A stretch of 64,000 nt of DNA, from assembly GCF_000455265.1 (NCBI RefSeq), contig NZ_HG005141.1:62001-126000 (forward strand), in the 5' to 3' direction. Every line of letters begins with the position of its first letter. Positions within the stretch are counted from its first letter, which is position 1. A program made the position numbers and the translations under genes. Of this stretch, positions 26,156-35,867 are shown piece after piece. Origin of the DNA: Paenibacillus antibioticophila. GTDB taxonomy: Bacteria > Bacillota > Bacilli > Paenibacillales > Paenibacillaceae. The notes under the pieces are model-generated. The model was not told the DNA's origin. It saw only the letters and a list, made by a program, of their open reading frames with translations, and ran no database searches.

Positions 26156-27208
26156 TTATGGATACACCGGACTCAGCTTGAGCCCGCAATCTTCCTCCCA
26201 GCCCATGGCAAGATTCAAATTCTGAATCGCTTGCCCTGCTGCGCCCTTGACGATGTTATCAATGACCGAGATGATGGTGACTCTTCCCGTCCTCTCATCA
26301 ACAGCAAAGCCGATATCGCAATAGTTCGAACCGAACACCTCTTTGGTTGCCGGCCAGCTCCCCGCCTCACGAATCCGGACAAAAGGACGTCCTTCATAAC
26401 GCTTGCGGTATAAGCCGATCAAATCTGCCTCAGTGTAGTTCCCTTTTAATGTCGCATACATCGTACTCATAATCCCGCGTGTCATCGGGGTCAGGTGGGT
26501 GGTAAAAGTTACGGTTACATTCTCACCTGCCGCTTCCGACAGCACCTGTTCTATTTCAGGAATATGCTGATGACGGTTCATTTTATAGACCTTCAGGTTT
26601 TCATTAATCTCGGCATAATGGGTCATCAGGCTTGTTCCTCTGCCTGCGCCCGATACCCCGGACTTGGCATCGATGATGATAGACGCCGGGTCAATCCAGC
26701 CTGCCTCGACTGCCGGAATTAACCCTAGTAACGTAGCCGTAGGATAGCAGCCGGGATTGGAGATCAACTCTGCTCCCTGCACCTGTTCTCCAGTAATCTC
26801 GGCAAGTCCGTACACGGCTTGTGCAAGCAAGTCTGCCTGAGGCGCCTCATGCTTATACCAATTTTCATAGATTTGCCCGTCCTTGATCCGAAAATCTCCG
26901 GAAAGGTCTATGACCTTAAGACCGGCATTCAGCAGCTCAGGAACAAGCTTGCCGCTAACTCCGGACGGCGTCGCTGTGAATACCACATCCGCCTTCTCTG
27001 CAATCAGCTCGGGATCCACGCCATCCAGGTTTTGCACGATAATCTCCGTCAGGTGCGGAAAGCCTTCACTAATCGGAACGCCGCTGCTGGACGATGAAAT
27101 GACCGAGGTGATCTCAACCAGGGGATGGCCTAATAAAAAACGAATCAGTTCCACGCCGCCGTACCCCGTGGAACCGACAATGGCAACCTTCACTTTTTCT
27201 CCGCTCAC
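26156..27208 (-). CDS. argC: N-acetyl-gamma-glutamyl-phosphate reductase
   Basis: 350 residues from GTG 27208 with AAGGAG upstream. Reduces acetylglutamyl phosphate with NADPH. N-terminal Rossmann GSTGYGGVEL (~13-22) and the active-site Cys in NPGCYPTAT (~153). First gene of the cluster, with a promoter at 27277-27305. Confidence 0.96.
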   Translation of the reverse strand: MSGEKVKVAIVGSTGYGGVELIRFLLGHPLVEITSVISSSSSGVPISEGFPHLTEIIVQNLDGVDPELIAEKADVVFTATPSGVSGKLVPELLNAGLKVIDLSGDFRIKDGQIYENWYKHEAPQADLLAQAVYGLAEITGEQVQGAELISNPGCYPTATLLGLIPAVEAGWIDPASIIIDAKSGVSGAGRGTSLMTHYAEINENLKVYKMNRHQHIPEIEQVLSEAAGENVTVTFTTHLTPMTRGIMSTMYATLKGNYTEADLIGLYRKRYEGRPFVRIREAGSWPATKEVFGSNYCDIGFAVDERTGRVTIISVIDNIVKGAAGQAIQNLNLAMGWEEDCGLKLSPVYP

Positions 27209-27276
27209 GATTTAACTCTCCTTTGCTGTATAACATCTATAATCGAAATCGTTTATCCGAATTGTAATTACGAATT

Positions 27277-27305
27277 ATTATACATTCATATTAATATATA
27301 TACAA
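27277..27305 (-). promoter_or_regulatory. argC promoter with possible ArgR/AhrC half-sites
   Basis: On the minus strand TTGTAT (27305-27300) and TATAAT (27282-27277) are separated by 17 bp. The spacer and -10 read TATGAATGTATAATAATTCG, which contains both halves of an ARG box (TATGAAT, ATTC) but with 8 rather than 4 bp between the cores, so the operator reading is tentative. Confidence 0.6.
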
Positions 27306-27443
27306 TGCTGTTTCAGAAATATGTTTACTTCATTTGTTATGTATTTCAGAAATGGATGCCATAATTTGGATTGACTGACTTTCCGATTACAATTATGCTT
27401 GGACTGATTGGATTTACAAATGATGGAGGAGGAATGAAACTTA

Positions 27444-28295
27444 ATGATTTGCTCGAAGTGTGGTCACGTTTTTGAAAATGAACAGGGCTCCATTACGGAA
27501 TGCCCGGTATGCGGTGCGGCTCTGGCTCCGTCCTGGAATGAGAAGACGGGGGATACTAGCGCCCGAACCGAATCTGCAGCAACCGGAGAATCTTCACCGG
27601 AGATCGGAACCGAGTCTGGCCACTCAGGTGCCCCTGCTCCAGGAGGAAAGGCTTCCGGCGATCTCACATGGAAGCAGGTCAAAGAGAGTCAGGCCTTTCA
27701 ACAAGGCGCTGAAATCAGCAAGCAGTACGGCGGATTTTTCCTGAATGCGCTGCTTCATCCGTTAGCTTCTTCCAAAAAAATTGATAGGGCGCATTTTTTG
27801 AATGGAATCATCACTATGGTAATCATCGCTATACTCCTTCCGCTTGTCCTATATATACCAAGCCTGCGCTCTGCTTTTCCCGATGCGTTCGGTGCCGGTT
27901 ATCTCCGCCCCTTCATTCTGGTTGTGCTCGCCTTTGCGGTTGCCGTCTTTGCGACCTATGGAATAATGCGGCTTGGAAAGGTTTCAGCGGATCCTCGTAA
28001 TATCACGGCCAAGCTCGGCACCTTGCTGGTACCCTCGACAGCCGCACTGTTGATCAGTGTTATTTTTCAAATCATCGGCCTTGGGATTGGACTTAGCGGG
28101 CTGTTCCTATTCATTACGGTTCTTTCATTCTTCGTAGCCATCACTTTGCTGATTCATCAAGAAATGAGTCAAAGCACTTCTGCCTTGGATCCGCTCTATA
28201 GTTCCCTGATTGTCAACGTGCTCTTCGGATATATTCTGTATAGAATTGTTCTTGTAAGTATCAGTTATATGCTCGGCGGATTTTTTAGTCTATAA
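27444..28295 (+). CDS. Zinc-ribbon membrane protein of unknown function
   Basis: 283 residues. N-terminal zinc ribbon CSKCGHVF...CPVCGA (residues 3-26), a Ser/Gly/Pro-rich stretch to ~75, then a helical membrane domain with five to six hydrophobic segments (~110-283). ATG with GGAGGAGG 11 bp upstream. Such zinc_ribbon_2-plus-Yip1-like proteins are common in Firmicutes without assigned function. Divergent from argC, followed by its own terminator. Confidence 0.75.
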   Translation: MICSKCGHVFENEQGSITECPVCGAALAPSWNEKTGDTSARTESAATGESSPEIGTESGHSGAPAPGGKASGDLTWKQVKESQAFQQGAEISKQYGGFFLNALLHPLASSKKIDRAHFLNGIITMVIIAILLPLVLYIPSLRSAFPDAFGAGYLRPFILVVLAFAVAVFATYGIMRLGKVSADPRNITAKLGTLLVPSTAALLISVIFQIIGLGIGLSGLFLFITVLSFFVAITLLIHQEMSQSTSALDPLYSSLIVNVLFGYILYRIVLVSISYMLGGFFSL

Positions 28296-28339
28296 CATCT
28301 AGATAGGCTATCCAATTGCCTTCTAAAAAATTGGACGAG

Positions 28340-28386
28340 AAAAGGGACCGTCCCCCAATTGTGAGAAAGGGGGCGGTCCCTTTTTT
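28340..28386 (+). terminator. Terminator after the zinc-ribbon gene
   Basis: The arms AAAAGGGACCGTCCCCC and GGGGGCGGTCCC form a stem of about 15 bp with one mismatch, followed by TTTTTT. Confidence 0.9.
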
Positions 28387-28465
28387 CCGTCCAACAGTAT
28401 CGTTGTCATAATCTAACTACTCTGGGTTGACAAACATTAGCTGGTTTTTTTGCTCACTCGCCGCA

Positions 28466-28740
28466 CGAGCTCCCTGCACCAGTAATTTTAATGCTTTTTG
28501 TCACTAAAATCGTCGCATGAGCACCTACATCAGAAATTTTAATGACTTACTGCACTATAATCACCGCAAGAGAGCCCACACTAGAAATTTTAATGCCTTT
28601 TGGCACTAAAATCGTCACGCGGGCACTTATGCCAGCAATTTTAATGCCTTTTGCCATTAAAATAACCCCACAAGCTCAACCGTCAGCCATTTTAATGCCC
28701 TCCGGCACTTATTTTGCTGCACAAGCTCCAACACACATAT
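28466..28740. repeat. 51-bp tandem array, family F1, locus 2 (five units)
   Basis: AATTTTAATG heads start at 28484, 28535, 28586, 28637 and 28688 (last one CATTTTAATG), exact 51-bp period. Units carry TTTTAATGCC..GGCACTAAAA stem-loops and CGTCGCATGAGC-like spacers, as at 9209-9370. It occupies the 3' flank of the yitT-like gene. Confidence 0.88.
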
Positions 28741-28813
28741 TTCGCGTGGTGGCAGTTCGTTTTGCTCATTATGATGCACATAAGTACTTATTTCCGCAAA
28801 GCATAGCGAAAAC

Positions 28814-29701
28814 CTAACTCCGTTTGAAGCCTTCGCCCAGGACCTCGTGCGCATTCGTAATGATCACGAAGGCTGTTGGCTCCAGCGTCTGTACGAGCGT
28901 CTTGAGCCGGGTCACTTCGCTCTGGCCGACCACCACCATCAGGACGGTCCGGTCATCGCCAGTATAACCGCCCTGCGCATTCAGCTTGGTTAATCCCCGA
29001 TCCAGTTCGCTAAGCACGGCCTTTGAGATGGCCTCGGTATTATCCGCAATAATATAAGCCACTTTCGTATAGCCAAAGCCCAGCTCGATCAGATCGATCA
29101 ATTTACCGGTGATATATAAGCCGATCAGGGCGTACAGCGCCTTTTCCGGAGATAGAATAAAGCCGGCCAGCCCAATGACCAGGCCATCCATCAGCACTAC
29201 GCAGACCGAAAGGCTCAGTCCGCTGTACTTCTGAATGATCTGTGCAAGCGTGGATAAGCCGCCCGTTGACCCGCGTCCCCGAAAGACGATGCCAAGACCG
29301 ATCCCTACACCGATCCCGCCATAAAGCGAGGCCAGCAAGGCGTCTGTGGTCGGCACCGGGAAGCTCCGGGTCAGAAAGACAAATAGCGGGAGCACGATGG
29401 TTCCCAGCAATGAGCGGATCGCATAATCCCGCCCTAGCAGCAGAAACCCTGCAAAGAATAAAGGAATATTAAGCCCCCATTGGATATAAGCCGGTTCAAT
29501 CCCGAACTGCGACTGTGTAATAACTGAAATCCCCGATACGCCGCCTGAAGCGATTTCGTTCGGAACCAGAAACAGATTGAATGCCAGCGCCGTAATCAGG
29601 GAGCCGATGACTATCATGAATGTATCGATCGTGTGGCGGACAGGGCCGGTGACGGGGATTGCCTGGCTCCATCTGCGTTTGCGAGGTGTAGAAGACACCA
29701 C
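28814..29701 (-). CDS. YitT family membrane protein
   Basis: 295 residues, GTG start after AAGGAGG. Five to six membrane helices (residues ~28-190; signature NLFLVPNEIASGGVSGIS, GRGSTGGLSTLAQI) and a C-terminal DUF2179 soluble domain (~225-290, LTKLNAQGGYTGDDRTVLMVVV). Function of the family is unknown; no transport substrate can be named. Lies downstream of prfB on the same strand. Confidence 0.88.
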   Translation of the reverse strand: MVSSTPRKRRWSQAIPVTGPVRHTIDTFMIVIGSLITALAFNLFLVPNEIASGGVSGISVITQSQFGIEPAYIQWGLNIPLFFAGFLLLGRDYAIRSLLGTIVLPLFVFLTRSFPVPTTDALLASLYGGIGVGIGLGIVFRGRGSTGGLSTLAQIIQKYSGLSLSVCVVLMDGLVIGLAGFILSPEKALYALIGLYITGKLIDLIELGFGYTKVAYIIADNTEAISKAVLSELDRGLTKLNAQGGYTGDDRTVLMVVVGQSEVTRLKTLVQTLEPTAFVIITNAHEVLGEGFKRS

Positions 29702-29772
29702 GGTTCCTCCTTACTAATCAGAAAGGTGCGCCCGGCAAAGATAACTCGCCTGGCGCACTGTGTCTTGGAATA

Positions 29773-30886
29773 TTATTGGGGATCGCTCTTGATCTGACTT
29801 CGCAGATAGCCGTCGATAAAGGCATCCAGATCGCCGTCCATCACAGCACCGACATTGCCCGTCTCTACAGAGGTCCGATGATCCTTAACCATGCTGTACG
29901 GGTGGAAGACATAGGAGCGGATCTGGCTGCCCCATGCAATGTCCGACTGCTCTCCGCGAATCTCGTCCAGTTCCTTCTGCTGTTCTTCGAGCTTCCGTTC
30001 ATGCAGCTTGGAGCGAAGCATCGTCATCGCACGCTCTCTATTCTTGATCTGGGAGCGTTCGTTCTGGCAGGTCACGACAATTCCGGTTGGAATATGCGTA
30101 ATCCGCACCGCAGAGTCCGTCGTATTAATATGCTGTCCGCCTGCGCCGCTCGCCCGATACGTATCAATCTTGAGATCCTCGGTACGCACATCGATATCTA
30201 CATCATCGGTAATCTCCGGAACTACGTCACAGGATACGAAAGAGGTATGTCTCCGGCCAGAGGAATCAAACGGAGAAATACGGACCAGACGATGAACGCC
30301 CTTTTCTGCCTTCAAATAGCCGTAAGCATTAAATCCCTTGATCGACAGGGTTACACTCTTGATCCCCGCTTCATCCCCTGGCAAGTAGTCGAGCGTCTCT
30401 ACCTTGAACCCGCGCTTCTCTGCCCAGCGGGTATACATCCGAAGCAACATCTGGCCCCAGTCTTGAGACTCGGTGCCGCCTGCACCAGGGTGAAGCTCGA
30501 GAATCGCATTCATTTTATCATAGGGCTGATTCAGCAGAAGCGTTAACTCAAAGTCCTCCAGCTTTTTTACAAGTGCGGATACGGAAGCGCCGATTTCCGC
30601 AGCCAGAGCCTCGTCGCCTTCCTCTTCCGCAAGCTCGGCCATCATTTCCGCATCATCATATTCCTGCTGCAGAGCGCCGTATTGGTCCACTGATGACTTG
30701 ACGGCATTCATCTCTGCAATGATCCCTTGCGCCTTGTCATTATCATCCCAAAAGTCCGGCGCAGCCATTTTCTCTTCAAAGTTCGCAATCAGTTCCTGTT
30801 TGTAATCTAAGTCAAAGAGACCCCCTAAGGTTTGATAATTTCTTGGCAATCTCTCGCATGTCTTGCTTAACATTCGGATCCAGCAT
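29773..30886 (-). CDS. prfB: Peptide chain release factor 2, with programmed +1 frameshift
   Basis: 370 residues after the shift. Frame one starts at ATG 30886 ([17 protein letters not shown]) and meets UGA at 30814-30812. A +1 slip at CUU-UGA-C continues as LDLDYKQEL. The Shine-Dalgarno-like AGGGGG lies just upstream of the slip site, as in the classic autoregulated prfB. Motifs: SPF (stop-codon UGA/UAA recognition) at ~203 and catalytic GGQ in [16 protein letters not shown] at ~245. Reads UGA and UAA; low RF2 favours the shift. Confidence 0.96.
30811..30829 (-). promoter_or_regulatory. prfB: prfB frameshift site
   Basis: Minus strand AGGGGGTCTCTTTGAC: Shine-Dalgarno-like AGGGGG, slippery CTT, in-frame TGA (30814-30812), then C. 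All parts of the known RF2 autoregulation signal are present. Confidence 0.95.
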
Positions 30887-30987
30887 GCTGTATTCCACCT
30901 TTCCAGTTTACATTACAAGTTTGAGAAATCAATTCGTGTTTATTGTGCAGCATTTGTGCGTTTACCACCTACGTCCCGGCTCTATGA

Positions 30988-31225
30988 TATATAAGTTGAA
31001 CTAAAGATTATTCACTAGAGGCAACGTGTGAAGTGTTCTTACGATCCCTGTTGTTCGCGGATTTCTTTGACTGAACTAAGCCCATCATTGAGTAGAAATC
31101 TGCTCTCAAAGGCGAATGCTAACCGAGCATATGCTCCCGAAGCAGCTTTCTTGCAGAAAGCTTTCACTTCAGCACACTCCACACTTATGCCTGTTCTGTG
31201 TAACTTTCTAGTTCAACATTATATA
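30988..31225. mobile_element. Hairpin repeat element, copy C (long form), upstream of prfB
   Basis: 238 bp bounded by TATATAAGTTGAACTA and TAGTTCAAC-ATTATATA. Long form with the extra GAGCATATGCTC segment, like copy B. Lies 102 bp upstream of the prfB start and directly next to an F3 array. Confidence 0.87.
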
Positions 31226-31242
31226 GTTCTGCAGGTTATAGA

Positions 31243-31428
31243 TAGTTGGACTATTTACAGCTAAACGAGGTCTTACAGGGCCAACTATAAGTTTAGTTGT
31301 AAAAACAGCACTTCAATCACACAAATTCAAGCAGTTAATCTTAATTTAGTGATTATAAGTGTACTCTTTGCAACTAGAATAGATGTGCGCCCATCTATTT
31401 CATAAGTTAAGTGCTGTTTCTGCAATTA
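31243..31428. repeat. Four-box array, family F3, locus 2
   Basis: TAGTTG boxes start at 31243 and 31294; inverted CAACTA/CAATTA boxes at 31371 and 31423 (spacing 51, 77, 52). Motif about TAGTTGNARAAACAGCACTT. Two direct plus two inverted boxes, the same architecture as family F2 with a different motif. Confidence 0.7.
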
Positions 31429-31509
31429 TTCTCTTGCAGTCGCAACCTTACTCGCACTCCAGGAGGCTTCAGCACTTTTCAAGCGACCATCAAACCGCTG
31501 CATTCCACA

Positions 31510-31544
31510 GAAAAACGGGGTGCCATCCAAACGGACGGCCCCCG
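31510..31544 (-). terminator. Terminator after secA
   Basis: On the minus strand GGGGGCCGTCC and GGATGGCACCCC form an ~11-bp imperfect stem followed by GTTTTTC, 45 bp past the secA stop. Confidence 0.8.
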
Positions 31545-31588
31545 CTATTATTCCGGAGCTTGAGAACAGGAGTCCCCGCCGCTCTTGC

Positions 31589-34096
31589 TTATGCGTTCTG
31601 ACCGTGGCAGTGTTTGTACTTCTTACCGCTGCCGCAAGGGCACAGGTCGTTACGGCCAATCTGCTCCCCGCGTTGAACCGGGCGTTTCTCAGCTGGTTCT
31701 CCACTGGTCGAGATTTTATCCTCGTCAACAACCGCTTGACGCTCCTGATTGCTCTCCACTTGAGCCTTCATGATGTACATGGAGATCTCTTCCTGGATAT
31801 TCGCAACCATTTCGTTGAACATCTCGTAGCCTTCGAACTGATATTCGCGCAGTGGATCCGTACCTCCATAAGAGCGAAGGTGAATCCCTTGACGCAATTG
31901 ATCCATCGCATCAATGTGGTCCATCCACTTGCTATCTACAGAACGAAGAGCAATAACCTTCTCGAACTCGCGAACCATTTCGGAGCCAAGAGCCTCTTCA
32001 CGCGCATTATACTTCGCCATCACCTTTTCGAAGATGAACTCCGTAATTTCAGGCGCTTCTTTGTTCCACAGATCTTCCTTCGTAATCGCTCCTGCATCGA
32101 GCATCTTGCTGTTCACATACTCGGCGATATCCTCCAGCCCCCACTCCTCCGGGAGCTCCTCGCTGGTATGGGCTTCCACAATACGCTCAATCGTAGCCTT
32201 GAGCATATCCACAACAATCTGCTTAATGTTCTCGGACTCAAGAAGCTCACGGCGCTGCTTGTAAATGATCTCCCGTTGCTGATTCATTACATCATCATAC
32301 TGCAGGACGACTTTACGGATATCGAAGTTATTCCCTTCCACCCGCTTTTGGGCAGATTCAACGGCACGAGTAATCATCTTGCTCTCAATAGGCTGATCCT
32401 CTTCAAAGCCAAGACGATCCATCATATTCAAGACATTGTCCGCACCAAAGCGCTTCATCAACTCATCGCCAAGGGACAGATAGAATTGAGTCGATCCAGG
32501 GTCACCCTGACGGCCAGCACGGCCGCGGAGCTGGTTATCGATCCGGCGGGATTCATGGCGCTCAGTACCAATAATATGCAAGCCTCCGACTTCGGAGACA
32601 CCTTCACCGAGCAAAATGTCCGTACCGCGGCCTGCCATGTTCGTGGCAATCGTCACGGCGCCAGGCTCACCTGCACGGGAAATAATCTCAGCCTCTTCGG
32701 CATGATATTTAGCATTCAGGACTTTATGCTGCACGCCTTTGCGTTTCAGCATTTCAGATACCCGCTCGGAATTCTCGATGGATACCGTACCAACCAGTAT
32801 AGGCTGGTTCTTTTTATGACGCTCCACAATCTCGTTGACAACGGCCTTGAACTTGCCGTCTTCACTCTTGTAGACCACATCCGGCATATCCTGGCGCTGG
32901 TTCGGACGGTTCGTCGGTACTTGCAGCACTTCCAAACCATAGATTTTCTTGAATTCTTCCTCTTCCGTCTTGGCCGTACCGGTCATTCCCGCGAGCTTGC
33001 GGTACATCCGGAAATAGTTCTGGAACGTAATCGTTGCCAGGGTCATGCTCTCATTCTGTACCTCGATGCCTTCCTTCGCTTCAATTGCTTGGTGAAGACC
33101 ATCGCTGTAGCGCCGGCCCTGCATGATCCGACCAGTAAATTCGTCAACAATCAGTACTTCGTCTTCAGTCACCACATAGTCGACGTCACGACGCATAATC
33201 ACGTTTGCCTTGAGGGCCTGTACAACGTGATGGTTCAGTGTAATATGTTTAGGATCGTAGAGGTTGTCGATACCGAAAGCCTTCTCTGCTTTGGCTACGC
33301 CATTTTCCGTCAGTGCAACTGCCTTAACCTTAATATCAACAGTATAATCCTCTTCCGCTTCCAGGCGCTTCACAAACCGGTCCGCTGCATAATACAGCTC
33401 GGTCGATTTCTGAGCTTGTCCGGAAATAATAAGCGGTGTCCGCGCTTCATCAATGAGAATGGAGTCCACTTCGTCAATAATACAGAAATAGAGCGGGCGT
33501 TGTACCATTTGTTCTTTGTACAGCACCATGTTGTCCCGAAGGTAATCGAATCCAAATTCGTTATTCGTTCCATAGGTAATATCACAAGCATATGCTTCCT
33601 GTTTCTCAGCATGTTCCATGCCGTTCAGGTTCACACCGACGGTCATGCCCAGGAAGTTATAAATCTGGCCCATCTGCTCGCTATCCCGTTGAGCTAAATA
33701 ATCGTTTACTGTAACTACGTGCACGCCTTTTCCAAGGAGCGCATTCAAATAAACCGGCAGGGTCCCAACCAGGGTTTTACCTTCACCGGTTTTCATCTCT
33801 GCGATCCGGCCCTCATGCAATGCCATCCCGCCGACCAACTGCACATCAAAGTGACGCATGCCGAGCGTTCTCTTGGAAGCCTCCCTAACGGTTGCAAATG
33901 CTTCCGGAAGCAGCTCCTCCAGCGTCTCTCCCTTTTCGATGCGTTCCCGAAACTCTACAGTCTTGGCCTGCAATTGCTCGTCCGACAGGGCCTCGAATTC
34001 GGGTTCCAGTTTATTAATATGGTCTACCGTCTTCATCAGACGTTTGACATCACGTTCGTTAACGTCGCCAAAGATCTTCTTCACTAATCCTAGCAT
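31589..34096 (-). CDS. secA: Protein translocase ATPase SecA
   Basis: 835 residues, usual for Firmicutes. Motor ATPase that drives preproteins through SecYEG. Walker [10 protein letters not shown] (~100-108), Walker [19 protein letters not shown] (~204-221), the second NBD with [10 protein letters not shown] (~490) and [11 protein letters not shown] (~525), and the C-terminal SEC-C zinc site [13 protein letters not shown]. Minus strand between hpf and prfB, the usual Bacillales order. Confidence 0.98.
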   Translation of the reverse strand: MLGLVKKIFGDVNERDVKRLMKTVDHINKLEPEFEALSDEQLQAKTVEFRERIEKGETLEELLPEAFATVREASKRTLGMRHFDVQLVGGMALHEGRIAEMKTGEGKTLVGTLPVYLNALLGKGVHVVTVNDYLAQRDSEQMGQIYNFLGMTVGVNLNGMEHAEKQEAYACDITYGTNNEFGFDYLRDNMVLYKEQMVQRPLYFCIIDEVDSILIDEARTPLIISGQAQKSTELYYAADRFVKRLEAEEDYTVDIKVKAVALTENGVAKAEKAFGIDNLYDPKHITLNHHVVQALKANVIMRRDVDYVVTEDEVLIVDEFTGRIMQGRRYSDGLHQAIEAKEGIEVQNESMTLATITFQNYFRMYRKLAGMTGTAKTEEEEFKKIYGLEVLQVPTNRPNQRQDMPDVVYKSEDGKFKAVVNEIVERHKKNQPILVGTVSIENSERVSEMLKRKGVQHKVLNAKYHAEEAEIISRAGEPGAVTIATNMAGRGTDILLGEGVSEVGGLHIIGTERHESRRIDNQLRGRAGRQGDPGSTQFYLSLGDELMKRFGADNVLNMMDRLGFEEDQPIESKMITRAVESAQKRVEGNNFDIRKVVLQYDDVMNQQREIIYKQRRELLESENIKQIVVDMLKATIERIVEAHTSEELPEEWGLEDIAEYVNSKMLDAGAITKEDLWNKEAPEITEFIFEKVMAKYNAREEALGSEMVREFEKVIALRSVDSKWMDHIDAMDQLRQGIHLRSYGGTDPLREYQFEGYEMFNEMVANIQEEISMYIMKAQVESNQERQAVVDEDKISTSGEPAEKRPVQRGEQIGRNDLCPCGSGKKYKHCHGQNA

Positions 34097-34207
34097 GGTT
34101 TACCCCTTTCACGCAGAAACAGATGATTTGCCTAAATTGTAACAGTTTGTAACGAATGCCGCAACACAGACGCTTACAGCCGCGGCCAAAATATTCCATC
34201 ATCTATA

Positions 34208-34244
34208 CGAATAAAGAGCCCCATCCGCATGCGGATAAAGGCTC
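34208..34244 (-). terminator. Terminator after hpf
   Basis: On the minus strand GAGCC and GGCTC enclose the palindrome ATCCGCATGCGGAT, followed by TTTATT. Separates hpf from secA. Confidence 0.7.
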
Positions 34245-34329
34245 GTTCCTTGTGCTTCAATTGTAACAATTACCACTCATAATCCAACATTCATGAGATT
34301 AACGATTGCGTCGGATCACACTGCGGTTC

Positions 34330-34887
34330 TCAGGCTTTCTCGATCAAGCCGTATTTACCGTCATTGCGCTTATAGACTACGTTAACTTCCTGGTTGTCGA
34401 TGTTGGTAAAAACAAAGAAGTTGTGACCGACCATATTCATCTGCAGGATTGCCTCTTCTACATCCATAGGCTTCAGATTGAACCGTTTGGTGCGGACCAA
34501 TTCAAGCTCCTCATCGCCCTCGTCCAGCGTGGCAACATGACCATTGCCTGCCGTGCTCTCAACGAACAACGACTTCAAGCTGCCTTCCTGGCGGAATTTG
34601 CGGTTCACCTTCGTCTTATGCTTGCGGATCTGACGCTCCAGCTTGTCCACGACGGCATCCATCGATGCATACATGTCATCACTGCGGTCTTCAGCCCTGA
34701 GCATAACGCCGGTCAGAGGTATCGTTACCTCTACCACGTGCAAGCCTCGTACGACACTCAAGGTAACTGTACCATCCGAGGTAAGGGGTGCATCAAAGTA
34801 CTTGTCAAGCCGGCTGAGCTTCTTGTCCACGTAATCTCTCAAGGCCTCAGTCACTTCAATTTGCTGTCCACGAATACTATAATTCAT
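34330..34887 (-). CDS. hpf: Long-form ribosome hibernation promoting factor
   Basis: 185 residues. N-terminal HPF/YfiA domain (~1-100) binds the 30S decoding site; the C-terminal ~60 residues (RTKRFNLKPMDVEEAILQMNMVGHNFFVF region) dimerise two ribosomes into 100S particles. ATG with GGAGGAG. Upstream is a TGaTATAAT extended -10. Same strand and place as Bacillus yvyD/hpf next to secA. Confidence 0.95.
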   Translation of the reverse strand: MNYSIRGQQIEVTEALRDYVDKKLSRLDKYFDAPLTSDGTVTLSVVRGLHVVEVTIPLTGVMLRAEDRSDDMYASMDAVVDKLERQIRKHKTKVNRKFRQEGSLKSLFVESTAGNGHVATLDEGDEELELVRTKRFNLKPMDVEEAILQMNMVGHNFFVFTNIDNQEVNVVYKRNDGKYGLIEKA

Positions 34888-34914
34888 AGGGCACTCCTCC
34901 TTTGCTTTGCACCT

Positions 34915-34924
34915 TCATTATATC
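34915..34924 (-). promoter_or_regulatory. Extended -10 element of hpf
   Basis: Minus strand TGATATAAT about 30 bp before the hpf start. No good -35 at 16-18 bp, so a weak or alternative-sigma-assisted promoter is possible. Confidence 0.45.
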
Positions 34925-35003
34925 ACAACTATTAACGCAAAGTAAAAATCATCAGCAGGATGTAAAGCGAGCCGCAATGACTCTGGAGTAGCGCCATCTA
35001 TCC

Positions 35004-35202
35004 TATATAAGTTGAACTAATAAATTTTACGTTCTTGGCAACGTGTGAAGTGTTCTTACGATCGCTGTTGTTCGCGGATTTCTCAGATTGAACTAAGCCA
35101 TCATAAGATGGAAATCCTCTCACAAAGGCGAACGCTTACGCTTCTACAGCACACCTCACTCTTATGCCCTTTCTACGTAGCTTATTTAGTTCAACTTATA
35201 TA
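35004..35202. mobile_element. Hairpin repeat element, copy D (short form), overlapping the vanZ-like 3' end
   Basis: 199 bp bounded by TATATAAGTTGAACTA and TAGTTCAACTTATATA. Its right end runs 12 bp into the vanZ-like gene and supplies that gene's last codons and stop. Confidence 0.9.
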
Positions 35203-35751
35203 ATAGCCAGGCTTTCCTCGCCGCTTTCTGCTTCGCCAACGAATCAACAATATTGTGAATAACCCTCCACAAATTGCTCCAAACGTATCGAGCAGAACAT
35301 CCTGCACCAGAGCCGTTCGCCCCGGTGTCAGACTCTGATGCAACTCATCTGAGCAAGCATATAGAAATGACAACAGAACGGAGTAAAAGAGGAGAGCGCG
35401 CAGCTTTTTTCCTGAGAAGCTCCTCTTTTTATCAGCAGGCGCGCTTCCCATCAAGGCAAAGATAAACAGGGCAGCCAATAGTGCATAGCAGAAAAAATGA
35501 GCAGCCTTGCGGATGAAAAATTCTATAAAGCTCGCTCCGCCCACGCTCTCCACACTGATCTCATGCCCGCCGTAACTAAAGCTAAGCTCGCCGAAAAAGT
35601 CAGCGATTGATCGCTCTGAGGTGCTTTTTTCAATATTCGGTACCAGCGTCTGTTCTTGATAAGACTGCGAAGAAGAAAGGAAAAGGAGCGACATCAGTAT
35701 GACCGCTGGCAGCCAGCGGAGCCAAGAATACATATTGCGCAGAAAAATCAC
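35191..35751 (-). CDS. VanZ family membrane protein
   Basis: 186 residues from GTG 35751; ATG 35733 is an alternative start. Four membrane helices and the VanZ signatures RKAAHFFCYALLAALF (~85-100) and DELHQSLTPGRTALVQDVLLDTFGA (~130-155 in shorter stretches). VanZ relatives give low-level teicoplanin resistance in some hosts; the family's biochemical role is unclear. The last residues YYIS and the TGA stop are encoded by the end of hairpin copy D, so the natural C-terminus was probably changed when the element arrived. Confidence 0.85.
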   Translation of the reverse strand: MIFLRNMYSWLRWLPAVILMSLLFLSSSQSYQEQTLVPNIEKSTSERSIADFFGELSFSYGGHEISVESVGGASFIEFFIRKAAHFFCYALLAALFIFALMGSAPADKKRSFSGKKLRALLFYSVLLSFLYACSDELHQSLTPGRTALVQDVLLDTFGAICGGLFTILLIRWRSRKRRGKPGYYIS

Positions 35752-35771
35752 CTCATTTGGAAAAGGAGCAT

Positions 35772-35801
35772 AAAACGAGAAAACCCCGGGTTTCCCCGGG
35801 G
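35772..35801 (-). terminator. Terminator after csp
   Basis: CCCCGGG and CCCGGGG around a GAAA-type loop, followed on the minus strand by TTTTCTCGTTTT. Confidence 0.88.
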
Positions 35802-35867
35802 ATCTGCTAGCGAATCTTCAATTGTTAACCATCAACCCGTTATATGTAGGTCGGCTGTGCCGGATGA

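Noticed and set aside
28466-28740. CRISPR array
   Set aside because: The whole 51-bp unit is repeated with gradual divergence, there are no unique spacers, and no cas genes are in the window.
28542-28817. Protein-coding gene of 91 codons over the second F1 array
   Set aside because: Same cause as above; units are not in the same strand frame as at 9142 and the frame runs into the yitT-like gene on the other strand.
31520-33697. 725-codon plus-strand ORF
   Set aside because: Complete antisense shadow of secA.
34097-34329. Small RNA gene between hpf and secA
   Set aside because: Only a terminator for hpf is visible; no promoter-terminator pair supports a separate RNA.
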